A stretch of 64,000 bases of DNA from DATFVJ01 sp963727015 (GTDB lineage Bacteria; Actinomycetota; Actinomycetes; Streptosporangiales; Streptosporangiaceae). Of this stretch, positions 1-9,910 are shown piece after piece (position 1 is the stretch's first letter; every line of letters begins with the position of its first letter). The position numbers were made by a program, and so were the translations under genes. Location of the stretch: assembly GCA_963727015.1 (NCBI GenBank), contig CAVSEV010000010.1:124001-188000 (forward strand). Direction: 5' to 3'. The notes beneath the pieces are model-generated. The model was not told where the DNA came from. It searched no databases and was given only the letters and a program-made list of their open reading frames with translations.

Positions 1-1021
<1,021 letters not shown>

Positions 1022-1208
1022 CGCGGGCTCCTCGTCGAGCGTGTCAGCACGGCCGGACGGCGCTATCACCCGCCCGGGTCACCCCACCATTGTGAGCGAA
1101 GGTGCCCGAGGTAACGCTACCGGCGCGGCGATGGCACCTGCTGCCACAGCGAGCCGCCAGATACCTGCCACGAAGCCACGTGCGGCCGGCCGTACGTGTG
1201 ACACACCA

Positions 1209-4112
1209 CTAGCGGCGCACGGAGCCCGCCGCATCAGCGGGTTGATCACTGCGATGCCGGGTCACCTCGGCGGCGAGCTGGGCCCGCGAGGAGATGTCCA
1301 GCTTTGCGAAGACATGCGCGAGGTGGGTCTGCACGGTCCGGCGCGACACGTAAAGCCGCTGGCCGATCTGCGGATTGGACATTCCGTCCGCGACGAGGCC
1401 GGCGACCGTGCGCTCGGTCGGCGTGAGGCTGTGCCAGCCGATCTTGGGCCGATTGCGCGCTCCCGTTCCCCGGCGGCCGCGCCTGATGCCCGCTGAGCGC
1501 CGTCTCGCTTCGGCGCGGGCGAGATCGCGGGCGGCGTCCAGCTGCTCGTAGATCTCGATCGCGCGATCGAGAGGTTCGCTGGCGCGGCCCACCTCGCCGT
1601 GCCGCGCGAAGGCGGCGCCCGCATCCTCGCAGGCAAGCGCGAGCTCAAGTGGGCGCGATCCGCTCGCATAGGCACCTGCCGCGGCGCTCAGGATCTCGGC
1701 GTCATCGGCTATCAGGCCCTCGCAGCGCAACGCCGCGCCCTTCATCCAGGACACCTCGTTGCGTGACGCGACCTCGTTGACCGCAGCCGAAGCATCCCGC
1801 GCCCGTCCCAGATCACCGGCGGCCAGCGCGAGCCGGACCAGGTCGGCCCCGACGAGCGGGTATTCATGCGTGAATCCCAGCCGGGCGCCCACGTCCCACG
1901 CGTCGGTCATGATGGCTAGCGCCTGTGCGAGCTCGCCGCCGGCCTCCAGGACGAGGGCGCGCGACCACACCGCCCAGTTCGTGCGGTAGCGGAGCCCGGA
2001 GCCGGAGAGCTGGCACACGGCAGCGCCTGCGGCGGCCTCCTGAGCGGCGCGGAGATCGCCCCGATGATAGAGAATCAGGGATAGCACGCCGTGGGCGTAC
2101 ACCAGGCTGTACTTCGAACTGGTCTCGTCCGCCAGATCGAGGCTCGTCTCGAGCTCAGCGATGGCATCGTCCCACTGCCCTGCGATGAAGCGCTCCACGC
2201 CGCGGACCGCCTGATAGCTCGGCAGGTGCCAGCGGACGCCGAGTTCCTCGCTGATCCGCCTGCCGGTTTCGAGCGTGGCCCTGGCCTCGTCGAGCCGGCC
2301 GAGCTCGATGAGAATGTGTCCAGGGGCCATATAGAGCGGGTGGCGGTGTCCCTGCCTGCCCGGGCTCTGGTCAGCCAGGCGCCGTGCATCCTCGCTGATC
2401 TGCAGCGCGTCCCTGAGGTGGCCGCGGAACTCCGAGACCATGGCGAGCGAGTCCATGGCGATGCTGGTGGTCAGGTGGTCCCCGGCCACGTCGGCCGCGC
2501 ACCTGGCCTGCTCGGCGATGATGGCCGCGCCGTCGAGGTCGCCAAGCCACAACCGGGCGAAGCTCGACCACCCCAGGCCGTGCGCGCGTTCGGCGTCGGT
2601 GAGCACAGCTGAGTCGGCCGCCTTGTCCAGCTCGCGTATCGCGGCACGCCCCTGTCCCTGGGTGAGGAGGGCGTGCCCGAGGCAGTTACGGACCGATGCC
2701 TCCACCGACAGGTCATGGTCCCGGTCCAGCAACCCGCGGCAGGCCGCCTCGGCGTCGGCGATGCGGCCCGCCCACATCAAGCTGCTGGCCCGCTCGGCGA
2801 GCAGCCGGTCGCGGCCGGGATCTGCCGGATCCATCAACCCGGCCGCGCGGGCCAGCAGGTCCACGGCGACATCAGGGGATCGCGCCGCCGCTTCCCTTGC
2901 CGCCCTGGTCAGCCACGCGATCGCGGCGGCGTCTCCGCGTCCGGCGCCGCGGGCCAGATGCTCGGCGACCTGCAGGGCCGGGGCTCCAGTCTGCGCCAGC
3001 CGCTGGCCGATTTCGCGGTGCAGCCCGCGGCGCACGCTCCCAGGAAGATCCGCATAGATGCTCTCGCGGATCAGGTCATGGCGGAACCGCAGCAAGGCCC
3101 CGTCGTCTTCCAGCACGCGCGCCCTGATAGCCTCCGCCAGCGCGAACGACAGCTCCAGGGCGGGCTGGGCGGTCGCCGTGGCCAGGTCGCTGAGCGAGAA
3201 ACCCGACCCCAGTATCGAGGCGGCCCGCAGCGCCTGCAGGGTGGCCTCGGGCAGGGAGCTGAGACGGCGCAAGATCGTCAGCCGCAGCGTCGGCGGCAGG
3301 GTCAGGTTCACCACCTCCGCCTGCCCGCCCGCGATCTGGATCGCCCGCTCCTGCACTATCGCCGCGACCAGTTCGGTGACGAACAGCGGGTTCCCGCCGG
3401 CCCCCGCCACCTCGGCCAGCAGCCGCGGCCCTGGTTCAGCGGCGATGGTCTCGGCAACCAGGCCGGCCACGGCCTCCTCGGCCAGCGGGCGCAACCTCAG
3501 CTGCCGGGCCCCGGCGGCCTCCAGCACGCCGGCGACCCGGTCAAGCTCCGCGACCCGGGGGGACGGTCGCGAGCACCCGATCAGCGCCACCGGCAGATAG
3601 GCCAGGCGGCGGCCCACCGCACCCAGCGTCAGCAGGCTGGACGGATCGGCCCATTGCAGATCATCCATGCCGATCACCAGCGGCCCCGCCACCGCGAGTT
3701 CCTCCACCAGGTCGGTGAAGGCATCCACCGCCCGGAACCGCAACCCCGGGTCGCTGGTCACCGTGATCGGGCCCCGGTCGCCGCCGTGGTGAGCGGTCAG
3801 CAGCGCGCCGATAGCGGCACGCCGCGGATCCGTCGATGAGCGCGCGCACCCAAAGGCATCGGCGACGACACCGAACGGCCGCGTCTGCTCCAGTTCCTCG
3901 GCCCGGCCCACAGCCACCTGCATGCCGCGCGCGCCCGCATCCGCCAAGGCGTCGTCGAGCAGGCGCGACTTGCCGATCCCAGCCTCACCCTCGATGAGCA
4001 CGACCGCTGGCCGGCCCGAGGCGGCCCGGTCCAGAGCCTCGCCCAGGGCCGCGATCTCCGCCGCACGCCCGCGGATACGCGGCATGGGAGCCGACCCGCC
4101 CATGCCTGGCAT
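1209..4112 (-). CDS. LuxR-family transcriptional regulator with AAA ATPase domain (LAL type)
   Basis: A 967-residue large ATP-binding LuxR regulator, the MalT-like class in which ATP binding and a tetratricopeptide-like middle region control a C-terminal DNA-binding domain. Walker A is GEAGIGKS at about residues 42-49 and a Walker B-like VIGMDDLQWADPS lies near 150. A long helical repeat region follows. The LuxR helix-turn-helix is at about 905-955 (LTPTERTVAGLVADGMSN through VQTHLAHVFAKLDI). The inducer cannot be read from sequence. It lies between an osmoprotectant importer operon and hutU, all on the minus strand. The ATG at 4112 follows a strong hairpin at 4121-4153; later in-frame ATGs at 4103 and 4085 are possible starts. 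Confidence 0.9.
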   Translation of the reverse strand: MPGMGGSAPMPRIRGRAAEIAALGEALDRAASGRPAVVLIEGEAGIGKSRLLDDALADAGARGMQVAVGRAEELEQTRPFGVVADAFGCARSSTDPRRAAIGALLTAHHGGDRGPITVTSDPGLRFRAVDAFTDLVEELAVAGPLVIGMDDLQWADPSSLLTLGAVGRRLAYLPVALIGCSRPSPRVAELDRVAGVLEAAGARQLRLRPLAEEAVAGLVAETIAAEPGPRLLAEVAGAGGNPLFVTELVAAIVQERAIQIAGGQAEVVNLTLPPTLRLTILRRLSSLPEATLQALRAASILGSGFSLSDLATATAQPALELSFALAEAIRARVLEDDGALLRFRHDLIRESIYADLPGSVRRGLHREIGQRLAQTGAPALQVAEHLARGAGRGDAAAIAWLTRAAREAAARSPDVAVDLLARAAGLMDPADPGRDRLLAERASSLMWAGRIADAEAACRGLLDRDHDLSVEASVRNCLGHALLTQGQGRAAIRELDKAADSAVLTDAERAHGLGWSSFARLWLGDLDGAAIIAEQARCAADVAGDHLTTSIAMDSLAMVSEFRGHLRDALQISEDARRLADQSPGRQGHRHPLYMAPGHILIELGRLDEARATLETGRRISEELGVRWHLPSYQAVRGVERFIAGQWDDAIAELETSLDLADETSSKYSLVYAHGVLSLILYHRGDLRAAQEAAAGAAVCQLSGSGLRYRTNWAVWSRALVLEAGGELAQALAIMTDAWDVGARLGFTHEYPLVGADLVRLALAAGDLGRARDASAAVNEVASRNEVSWMKGAALRCEGLIADDAEILSAAAGAYASGSRPLELALACEDAGAAFARHGEVGRASEPLDRAIEIYEQLDAARDLARAEARRRSAGIRRGRRGTGARNRPKIGWHSLTPTERTVAGLVADGMSNPQIGQRLYVSRRTVQTHLAHVFAKLDISSRAQLAAEVTRHRSDQPADAAGSVRR

Positions 4113-4120
4113 CCTACGCC

Positions 4121-4153
4121 CCCGTTGGTGGGGCTATTTGCCCCACCAACGGG
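4121..4153 (-). terminator. strong hairpin between osmoprotectant operon and LAL regulator gene
   Basis: Perfect inverted repeat CCCGTTGGTGGGGC / GCCCCACCAACGGG (14-bp arms, 5-base loop), 38 bases after the binding-protein stop at 4191 and 8 bases before the regulator start at 4112. There is no following T-run, so it may be an intrinsic terminator of the actinobacterial U-less type or an attenuator controlling read-through into the regulator. Confidence 0.65.
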
Positions 4154-4190
4154 CGTTGCCTGCGGGTGTGACAGCCGGGCGGCTGTAACG

Positions 4191-5120
4191 TCAGCCTAGG
4201 CCGTTCTGGCTGAGCCAGTTCTTGGCGACGGTCGCGTAGTCCTCCTTGTTCACACCTGTCAGCTTGTCCATCTGCAGCAGGCCAGAGGTGGTCAGCTTGG
4301 CCGAGACCGCATTGAGCGCGGCGGCGGTCGCGGGGGTCGTGGACTTCTTGCACACGAGCGGCGTCACGTTCTGCGCGGCGAACAGGTTCTTCGGGTCCTG
4401 CAGCACGACGAACTTGTTGAGAATGATCGACGGGTCGGTGGTGAACAGGTCGGCGGCCTGCACCTTGCCGCTCTTGAGCGCCGCGACCGTGACAGGCCCG
4501 GCCTCGTCGAGCGGCTGGAACTGCTTGAAGGTCAGGCCGTAGATCTTCTTGAGCCCGACGATGCCGTCCGCGCGCGTCTTGAACTCTGGCGGGCCACCGA
4601 TCACGATGGTCTTCGCGACCGGGCTGAGATCGGATATTGATTTCAGGTGGTCCTTGGCCGCCGTCGCGGAGGTGACCGTCACCGAGTCCTTGTCCTCCGC
4701 CGCGGACGAGTTGAGGATCTCAGCCGTCGACGGCAGCTTCGCGGCAAGTGCCGCGTTCACCTGGGCCGTGGTCACGGCGGTGGAGGTCTTGTCCACCGAC
4801 GTGGTCAGCAGCGCGCCGTTGTACTCCGGCATGACGGTGATCGCGCACGAGACCACCTGCGGGTAGTAGACCTCACGCGCGCCGATGTTGAACCTGCGGG
4901 TCACCTTGATGCCCTTGGCCTCTAGCGCCTGCGCGTAGATCTCGCCGATCAGCTGGGACTCAGGGAAGTTCGCCGAGCCCACCACGACCGTCCCGCTCGC
5001 CGCGGCAGACGGGGCGAGCGGATTGGAGGACGACGACTTGCTGCTGCTGCCGCACGCGGCGACGGTGAGGCCGAGGGCGGCTACCAGGCCGAGGGCCGCG
5101 CCCCTTGTTATCCAGGACAT
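4191..5120 (-). CDS. glycine betaine/choline-type ABC transporter substrate-binding lipoprotein
   Basis: Extracytoplasmic binding protein of an osmoprotectant importer (OpuCC/ProX/OsmF family), 309 residues. The N-terminus is a lipoprotein signal peptide with an Ala-Ala-Cys lipobox near residue 23, then a Ser-rich tether. The mature domain starts TVVVGSANFPESQLIGEIYA, typical of the quaternary-amine-binding family (QAT/OpuAC-like), and includes VMPEYNGALL. It is the last gene of a four-gene operon after two permeases and an ATPase, 31 bases after the preceding stop, with an AAGGA-type ribosome site upstream. The ligand (betaine, choline, proline betaine, carnitine) cannot be told from sequence alone. 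Confidence 0.92.
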   Translation of the reverse strand: MSWITRGAALGLVAALGLTVAACGSSSKSSSSNPLAPSAAASGTVVVGSANFPESQLIGEIYAQALEAKGIKVTRRFNIGAREVYYPQVVSCAITVMPEYNGALLTTSVDKTSTAVTTAQVNAALAAKLPSTAEILNSSAAEDKDSVTVTSATAAKDHLKSISDLSPVAKTIVIGGPPEFKTRADGIVGLKKIYGLTFKQFQPLDEAGPVTVAALKSGKVQAADLFTTDPSIILNKFVVLQDPKNLFAAQNVTPLVCKKSTTPATAAALNAVSAKLTTSGLLQMDKLTGVNKEDYATVAKNWLSQNGLG

Positions 5121-5151
5121 GAGGAGAATTCCTTCCGTAGTTCTAACAAGA

Positions 5152-5829
5152 TCAGGAGGTTTGGGCCTGCTGGCGGATGCCAGCGGGTACCGCGAAACGG
5201 CGGATGGCGACGAATATGACCTGAACGGCTAGCGCGAGCGCGACGACCACTATCGCCCCGCCGCCGACCATGGCGTAGTCGTCGCGGGACAAGCCGTCGA
5301 AGATGTAGCGGCCGAGACCGCCAAGGCCGATGTAGGCGGCGATCGTGGCGGTCGCCACGACCTGGATCGCCGCGGTCCGCAGGCCGAGCAGGATCAGTGG
5401 TGTGGCCATGGGTATCTCCGCCCGCAGCAGGACCTGCGGCGCGGTCATGCCCATCCCCTGCGCCGCGTCCTTGACGTCACGATCGACGCCCTGCACACCT
5501 TCGTAGGTGTTCACCAGGATCGGCGGGATCGCGAGGACGACGAGGGCGACAAGTACCGCGGCCGACGACCCGTTGCTGATGAGGAAGGCGAGCACCACCA
5601 GGCCAAGTGTCGGTAGCGCCCGGCCGAAGTTGGCGAGGGTGACGATCACGAAACCGCCGCGGCCGGTGTGCCCGATCAGCAGGCCGAGCGGCAGCGCGAT
5701 CAGGCCGGCGACGAGGAGCGCGAGGCCGGTGTACTCAAGGTGCTGAACCAGCCGGGCCGGGATGCCGTCAGGGCCTTGCCACTGCTGCGACTGCGTCAGC
5801 CAGGCCCATGCAGACTGGAGCGCGTTCAT
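5152..5829 (-). CDS. osmoprotectant ABC transporter permease
   Basis: Integral membrane subunit of the quaternary-amine importer (OpuCB/OpuCD, ProW-like BPD_transp_1 fold), 225 residues with about five to six hydrophobic segments. The EAA-type cytoplasmic loop that contacts the ATPase is seen in GMGMTAPQVLLRAEIPMATP. An upstream in-frame extension to 5883 exists, but the ATG at 5829 is preferred because it overlaps the preceding permease stop in an ATGA arrangement, a strong sign of translational coupling. It pairs with the permease at 5826-6509 to form the transmembrane channel. Confidence 0.92.
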   Translation of the reverse strand: MNALQSAWAWLTQSQQWQGPDGIPARLVQHLEYTGLALLVAGLIALPLGLLIGHTGRGGFVIVTLANFGRALPTLGLVVLAFLISNGSSAAVLVALVVLAIPPILVNTYEGVQGVDRDVKDAAQGMGMTAPQVLLRAEIPMATPLILLGLRTAAIQVVATATIAAYIGLGGLGRYIFDGLSRDDYAMVGGGAIVVVALALAVQVIFVAIRRFAVPAGIRQQAQTS

Positions 5830-6509
5830 CCGCCCGTCACTCCTTGTGCCGAGAGCCGCGCCCGCGGACCGGAACGCAGCCACGGCGTCAGCAGCCAGCG
5901 GAGCAGGACGAGCAGCGCGTCGGCCACGAGCGCGAGGATGACGATCAGGCCGATGCCGACCCAGATCTCCGTATTGAAGCTCCGCGCCTCTCCGTCGGTG
6001 AACAGAATCCCGAGCCCGCCGTTCCCGATGAGCTCGCCGACGCTGACCAGGCTGATGCTCGCGACGGTCGCGACCCGCAGCCCGGCGAACACGACCGGGG
6101 TGGCGATCGGCAGTTCCACCCTGACGAGCCGCCGCATCGTGCCGAAGCCCATCGCCGTCGCCGACTGGCGGACAGGCTCCGGTACGGATCGCAGACCATC
6201 GACAACGTTCGGGACCAGGGTGGCGAGCGTGTAGAGGGTGAGCGGGATGATCAAAGTGAGGTCACGGGTCGAGCCGACCACCCCGGTGAACGGGATCAGG
6301 AAGACGAACAGCGCGAGCGACGGGATCGCGTAGATGACGCTCGTCGCGGTGAGCGCGGGCGGATAGACCCAGCCCCACCGCACGGATACCACCCCGAGCG
6401 GTACCGAGAGGATCAGGCCGAGGACCACGGGCACCAGCGCCAGGTACAGATTCCTGCCCGCCAGGAGCAAGAGATAGCTGGCGTGCGCCGGGATCCAGCC
6501 CCAGTCCAT
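5826..6509 (-). CDS. osmoprotectant ABC transporter permease
   Basis: Second permease subunit of the same importer, 227 residues, hydrophobic throughout with the EAA loop AMGFGTMRRLVRVELPIATP and the family-typical stretch SVGELIGNGGLG. The start ATG shares its A with the stop of the ATPase gene (TGATG), and its own stop overlaps the next start (ATGA), so three genes are translationally linked. The C-terminal tail is short and basic. Family membership is clear; which quaternary amine is carried is not. Confidence 0.92.
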   Translation of the reverse strand: MDWGWIPAHASYLLLLAGRNLYLALVPVVLGLILSVPLGVVSVRWGWVYPPALTATSVIYAIPSLALFVFLIPFTGVVGSTRDLTLIIPLTLYTLATLVPNVVDGLRSVPEPVRQSATAMGFGTMRRLVRVELPIATPVVFAGLRVATVASISLVSVGELIGNGGLGILFTDGEARSFNTEIWVGIGLIVILALVADALLVLLRWLLTPWLRSGPRARLSAQGVTGG

Positions 6510-7666
6510 CAGGCGGACCCCGCTTCGCCGCCATGGCCGTCCGCGTCGCCCACGGTCAAGGCCTGGATGGTCAGCAGGAGCTGATCATAGGACGTGACAC
6601 CGACCACACGCCCCTCGTCGTCCACGCCCGGGGCCTGCCCGCTCGGTGAGAGGATGGTCGCGTCCAGAGCCGCGCGAAGCGAATCCGTGCTCACCCGGAA
6701 GGTGTGTCCCCCTCCTTCAACCGGCGCCTCCGCAAGCGCGAGGCTCGCGGGGACCTCATCGAGCCCTGACACCGGCACCCATCCCCGCGGCAGCCGTTCT
6801 GAATCTGTTACGAGCAACCAGGGCAGACCGGACTCCTTGGCCCTGGCGAGGCCGTCGGCGACGGTCATCCGGTCCGGTACCACCGGGTCGGTGTCCAGTT
6901 CCAGCGTGCTCGCCGGGAAGAACGACAGCCGGCGGATGCCCCGGTCGAAGCCCAGGAAGTCCGCGACGTAGTCGTCCAGAGGCTCGGCGAGCAGGCGGGC
7001 CGGCGGATCGACCTGGGCGAGCGTGCCGCCCGGCCGGAACACCGCCACCCGGTCACCAACCTTGATCGCTTCCTCCACGTCATGGGTGACGAACACGACG
7101 GTCTTGCGCAGTTCCGCCTGAATCCGCAGCAGTTCGTCCTGCAGGCTCGCGCGCACGATCGGGTCGACCGCGCTGAACGGCTCGTCCATCAGCAGCACGG
7201 GGGGATCAGCGGCGAGCGCGCGCGCCACACCCACGCGCTGCTGCTGGCCGCCCGACAACTGGTGCGGGTACCTGCGGGCCATGCCGGCGTCGAGGCCGAC
7301 GAGTTCCATCAGTTCGCGTGCGCGGCGGCGGGCCTTCTGCTTGCCCCAGCCGATAAGCACCGGCACCGTCCCGATGTTGTCCTCGATGGTGCGGTGCGGG
7401 AAGAGCCCCGCATGCTGGATGACGTAGCCGATGCCACGCCGCAGCTTCGCCGGATCGGCCTGCTGGATGTCCTGGTCGTTGACGAAGATTTTGCCTTCGG
7501 TGAGATCGATCATCCGGTTGATCATGCGGAGCGAGGTGGTCTTGCCACACCCGCTCGGCCCCACCAGGACCATTGTCTGGCCGTCGGGGATCTCCAGGTC
7601 CAGCGCGTTTACCGCAGGCGCGGACGAGCCTGGGTACCGCTTCGTCACATGATCGAACCTGATCAC
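6509..7666 (-). CDS. osmoprotectant ABC transporter ATP-binding protein with C-terminal CBS-like region
   Basis: Cytoplasmic ATPase of the OpuCA/ProV class, 385 residues, energising uptake of a compatible solute. Walker A is VGPSGCGKTTSLRMI, the signature LSGGQQQRVGVARAL, and Walker B VLLMDEPFSAVDP. After the ATPase domain come about 120 residues resembling the CBS-pair region by which OpuA-type ATPases sense ionic strength (DRMTVADGLARAKESGLPWLLV and a final VGVTSYDQLL). The open frame extends upstream to 7801, but the GTG at 7666 (VIRFDHVTKRYPG) has GGAAGAGG about 9 bases upstream and matches family N-termini. First gene of the operon. Confidence 0.93.
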   Translation of the reverse strand: MIRFDHVTKRYPGSSAPAVNALDLEIPDGQTMVLVGPSGCGKTTSLRMINRMIDLTEGKIFVNDQDIQQADPAKLRRGIGYVIQHAGLFPHRTIEDNIGTVPVLIGWGKQKARRRARELMELVGLDAGMARRYPHQLSGGQQQRVGVARALAADPPVLLMDEPFSAVDPIVRASLQDELLRIQAELRKTVVFVTHDVEEAIKVGDRVAVFRPGGTLAQVDPPARLLAEPLDDYVADFLGFDRGIRRLSFFPASTLELDTDPVVPDRMTVADGLARAKESGLPWLLVTDSERLPRGWVPVSGLDEVPASLALAEAPVEGGGHTFRVSTDSLRAALDATILSPSGQAPGVDDEGRVVGVTSYDQLLLTIQALTVGDADGHGGEAGSA

Positions 7667-7950
7667 GAGATGGCCTCTTCCGTCAGCCGGCCCCGCACTA
7701 GGGGTAAAGCTATCGGGCTGGTGCTTCCGGTTCGTTCCTCCGGTGTCCGGTAGTCCCCCGGGACGCTCACGGTGCGTTCCGGCGCCTGACGGGCAGGCCA
7801 TGATTGGACGACTTTACCCTGTCTCAGCCGGCAAAGTCGGGAAGCGGGCGCGTCGCGGCGTTGCGCTGCGGCATTGGATTTACCGTCACGCACCGTTAGC
7901 GCATCAGCCGACAGTCTGACCGCCGCCGCGGCGGTGACATTCGGGATCGG
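7667..7950. other. intergenic region upstream of the osmoprotectant operon
   Basis: The 284 bases between the ATPase start and the end of the rhomboid-like gene hold no convincing gene. The region presumably contains the operon promoter, but no clear -10/-35 pair or operator was recognised. Confidence 0.5.
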
Positions 7951-8736
7951 TTATCTGGTGGGAACCGTCGCCTCGCAGGCGGGGGTCCCGGCCCGGGCGG
8001 GCTCCGCGCGGTCAGCCCCGGCGCGTTCCGCGCGGTCAGCGCCGGCGCGCTCCGCGAGGTCAGCCCGGGCGCGTTCCGCGCGGTCAGCCCCGGCGCGCTC
8101 CGCGAGGTCAGCCCCGGCGCGTTCCGCGAGGCAGGCGCCGCGCAGCAACAGGGTGCCGAGCACGGCACCGGTCGTGAGCGCCGTGAGGTGGCCGACCGCC
8201 GTCACGTCCAGGTGGGTGATGCCGCGGAAGATATGCGGCGCGAGCACGGCGAAGCTCGCCCCGGCCGCCACCCGCTGCAGCCGCGAGCCGTACAGGATGG
8301 CGGCCACAAGCGCGCATACGACGATGTAGGACGGGCCGACGTCGACGATCGTGCGCGCCGAAGCCGGCAGCATCGCGTGGTCGACCTTGTAGCCGACGAT
8401 TCCCTCGCTCAGCAGCGTCCCGAGCACCTGCCCGGACAGCAGGAGCAATGCGGTACGGACGTTCCCGAGCAGCCCGTTGACCGTGAACAGCCCCGTGGCA
8501 CCGAGCACGACCCAGGCGATCCAAGGGTCGCCAGGAATGAAGGCCGACGCCAACAGCGATCCCGCCGGGTTGTGCCGCAGGTTCACCAGGTTGGTGCTTG
8601 ACCAGGCGACGAGGCCGGCCTGCTCACGACTTGTCAGGAACGCGTAGATCACCGCCAGGAGGCTGTACACACCGAGATACAGCCACGCCACGGCATAGCG
8701 GCGGGACAGCAGGCGCCTTGCGGTGCGGACCACCAC
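7951..8736 (-). CDS. rhomboid-like multi-pass membrane protein with repetitive C-terminal tail
   Basis: A 261-residue membrane protein with about six hydrophobic segments, resembling actinobacterial rhomboid-like proteins (RLRHNPAGSLLASAFIP is the loop typical of that group; later TALTTGAVLGTLLLRGACL). No catalytic Gly-x-Ser of active rhomboid proteases is evident, so it is probably not a protease. From about residue 205 the chain becomes an alanine/glutamate/arginine tail of eight-residue units (RAGADRAE type) encoded by a 24-bp tandem repeat. The tail looks like recent minisatellite growth at the 3' end of the gene. The start is GTG at 8736; function unknown. Confidence 0.75.
   Translation of the reverse strand: MVVRTARRLLSRRYAVAWLYLGVYSLLAVIYAFLTSREQAGLVAWSSTNLVNLRHNPAGSLLASAFIPGDPWIAWVVLGATGLFTVNGLLGNVRTALLLLSGQVLGTLLSEGIVGYKVDHAMLPASARTIVDVGPSYIVVCALVAAILYGSRLQRVAAGASFAVLAPHIFRGITHLDVTAVGHLTALTTGAVLGTLLLRGACLAERAGADLAERAGADRAERARADLAERAGADRAERAGADRAEPARAGTPACEATVPTR
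7986..8130. repeat. 24-bp tandem repeat encoding the tail of the rhomboid-like protein
   Basis: About six imperfect copies of a 24-bp unit (CGCGGTCAGCCCCGGCGCG plus five bases) in frame within the 3' end of the gene, so copy-number changes would lengthen or shorten the tail by eight residues without a frameshift. Confidence 0.85.
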
Positions 8737-8863
8737 CGCAATCTACGCTGACCAGGCGCAGCCGGTCAGCAATACAATCGTGATCCACACGTTATGCCGC
8801 CTATGCCCGCGTGTCGCGCTGCCCGGCGGCCTCTCCCCACCGCGCGCGCGGTCGGCCTTCAGT

Positions 8864-8940
8864 GGCACACGATGGCCCACCGTGTGCCGGTTGTGACACC
8901 TAATGGGCCATCGTGTGCCGCTGATGGGCCATGGTGTGCC
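8864..8940. repeat. cluster of TGGGCCATCGTGTGCC-type palindromic repeats
   Basis: The motif occurs inverted at 8864-8879 (GGCACACGATGGCCCA), as a half copy at 8881-8888, and twice direct at 8904-8918 and 8924-8940. The same core recurs at 52825-52888. It lies between folD and the rhomboid-like gene, outside any coding region. It could be a dispersed repeat or a regulator site. Confidence 0.7.
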
Positions 8941-9046
8941 GCGCTCGGCCCCGCCCCGCGCCGCGCCGCGCCGCGCCGCGCCTGCGAGCATGACGCCAGA
9001 TAGGCCTGGATGCGCCCAAGGGGACCGGCCGCCACGCCGGTATCGA

Positions 9047-9910
9047 TCACGTTGGGGGCGGGGAAACGAGACGCCGCGCCGCGTGGATCGTATGATCCAT
9101 CAGCACCGCGGTCGTAACCGGGCCGACACCACCGGGGACCGGAGTGATCGCCGCAGCGATGCCCGCGGCGGCGTCGGTGTCGACGTCGCCGACCATGCCG
9201 CCATCCGCAGTGGGGTTGATGCCAACGTCGATCACGACGGCCCCGGGTGTTATGTAATCCGCGGTGATCATCTTGGGCCTGCCTATCGCTGCCACGAGCA
9301 CATCGGCTTCCCTGGCCACGGCCGGCAGGTCCCGAGTGCGCGAGTGGCAGATGGTAACGGTCGCGTGCTCGGCAAGCAGCAGCAGCGCGGCTGGCTTGCC
9401 GACGATATTGGAACGGCCGATCACGACGGCGCGCTGGCCTCGCAGCGGTACGTGCTCTTGTCCCAGTATTTCCATCACGGCCGCGGCGGTTGCCGGCGCG
9501 AAGGCGCCCGGCAGGCCTGCCGCGAGCCTGCCGAGGGAGCCCGGGTTTGCGCCGTCGACGTCCTTGCTGACGTTGACGCATGCGCCGACGTCCGCCAGCG
9601 CGACGCCGTCAGGCAACGGGGTCTGGCAGACGATGCCGTGCACGTCGGCGTCGTCGGACAATTCCTTGAGCTTGGCAGCGATCTCGGCGCCGCCAGCTTG
9701 CAGATGCAGCTTGTGGACCTGGCAGTCGGCCCCGGCCCTCACGGCAGCCCTTTCGATCGACCGTACGTACCAGGCGGCACCCTCATCGTCGGTCGCCACT
9801 ACGACGGCGAGGGTCGGAACAATGCCCCGCTCGCGCAGCGCAGCAGCGGACTTGGCCGTCCGCTCGGTGACGGCGGCAGCGATCGCCTTGCCGTCAATGA
9901 GGTGGCTCAT
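9047..9910 (-). CDS. folD: FolD-family methylenetetrahydrofolate dehydrogenase lacking the cyclohydrolase lysine
   Basis: A 287-residue FolD homologue: NADP-dependent oxidation of 5,10-methylene-THF to methenyl-THF, normally also hydrolysing the product to 10-formyl-THF. Rossmann motif VVIGRSNIVGKPAALLL, substrate motif KDVDGANP and C-terminal PGGVGPVTTAVL are conserved, as is the Gln in GIVCQTPLPDGV. However, the catalytic Lys of the Tyr-Val-x-x-Lys motif (Lys54 in E. coli, Lys56 in human) is Ile52 here (YVRSIERA), and the PCTP motif is PATA. From published Lys56 mutants this should abolish cyclohydrolase activity. The gene overlaps the upstream fchA-like stop by ATGA, and that neighbour can supply the missing step. 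Confidence 0.93.
   Translation of the reverse strand: MSHLIDGKAIAAAVTERTAKSAAALRERGIVPTLAVVVATDDEGAAWYVRSIERAAVRAGADCQVHKLHLQAGGAEIAAKLKELSDDADVHGIVCQTPLPDGVALADVGACVNVSKDVDGANPGSLGRLAAGLPGAFAPATAAAVMEILGQEHVPLRGQRAVVIGRSNIVGKPAALLLLAEHATVTICHSRTRDLPAVAREADVLVAAIGRPKMITADYITPGAVVIDVGINPTADGGMVGDVDTDAAAGIAAAITPVPGGVGPVTTAVLMDHTIHAARRLVSPPPT

Noticed and set aside
2673..3839. Long plus-strand open frames opposite the LuxR-type regulator
   Set aside because: They are antisense shadows of a clearly coding gene with conserved domains; no homology or ribosome site was seen.
8934..8990. CGCC-rich stretch as a terminator
   Set aside because: Simple GCCGC repetition without stable unique stem; kept as low-complexity sequence only.
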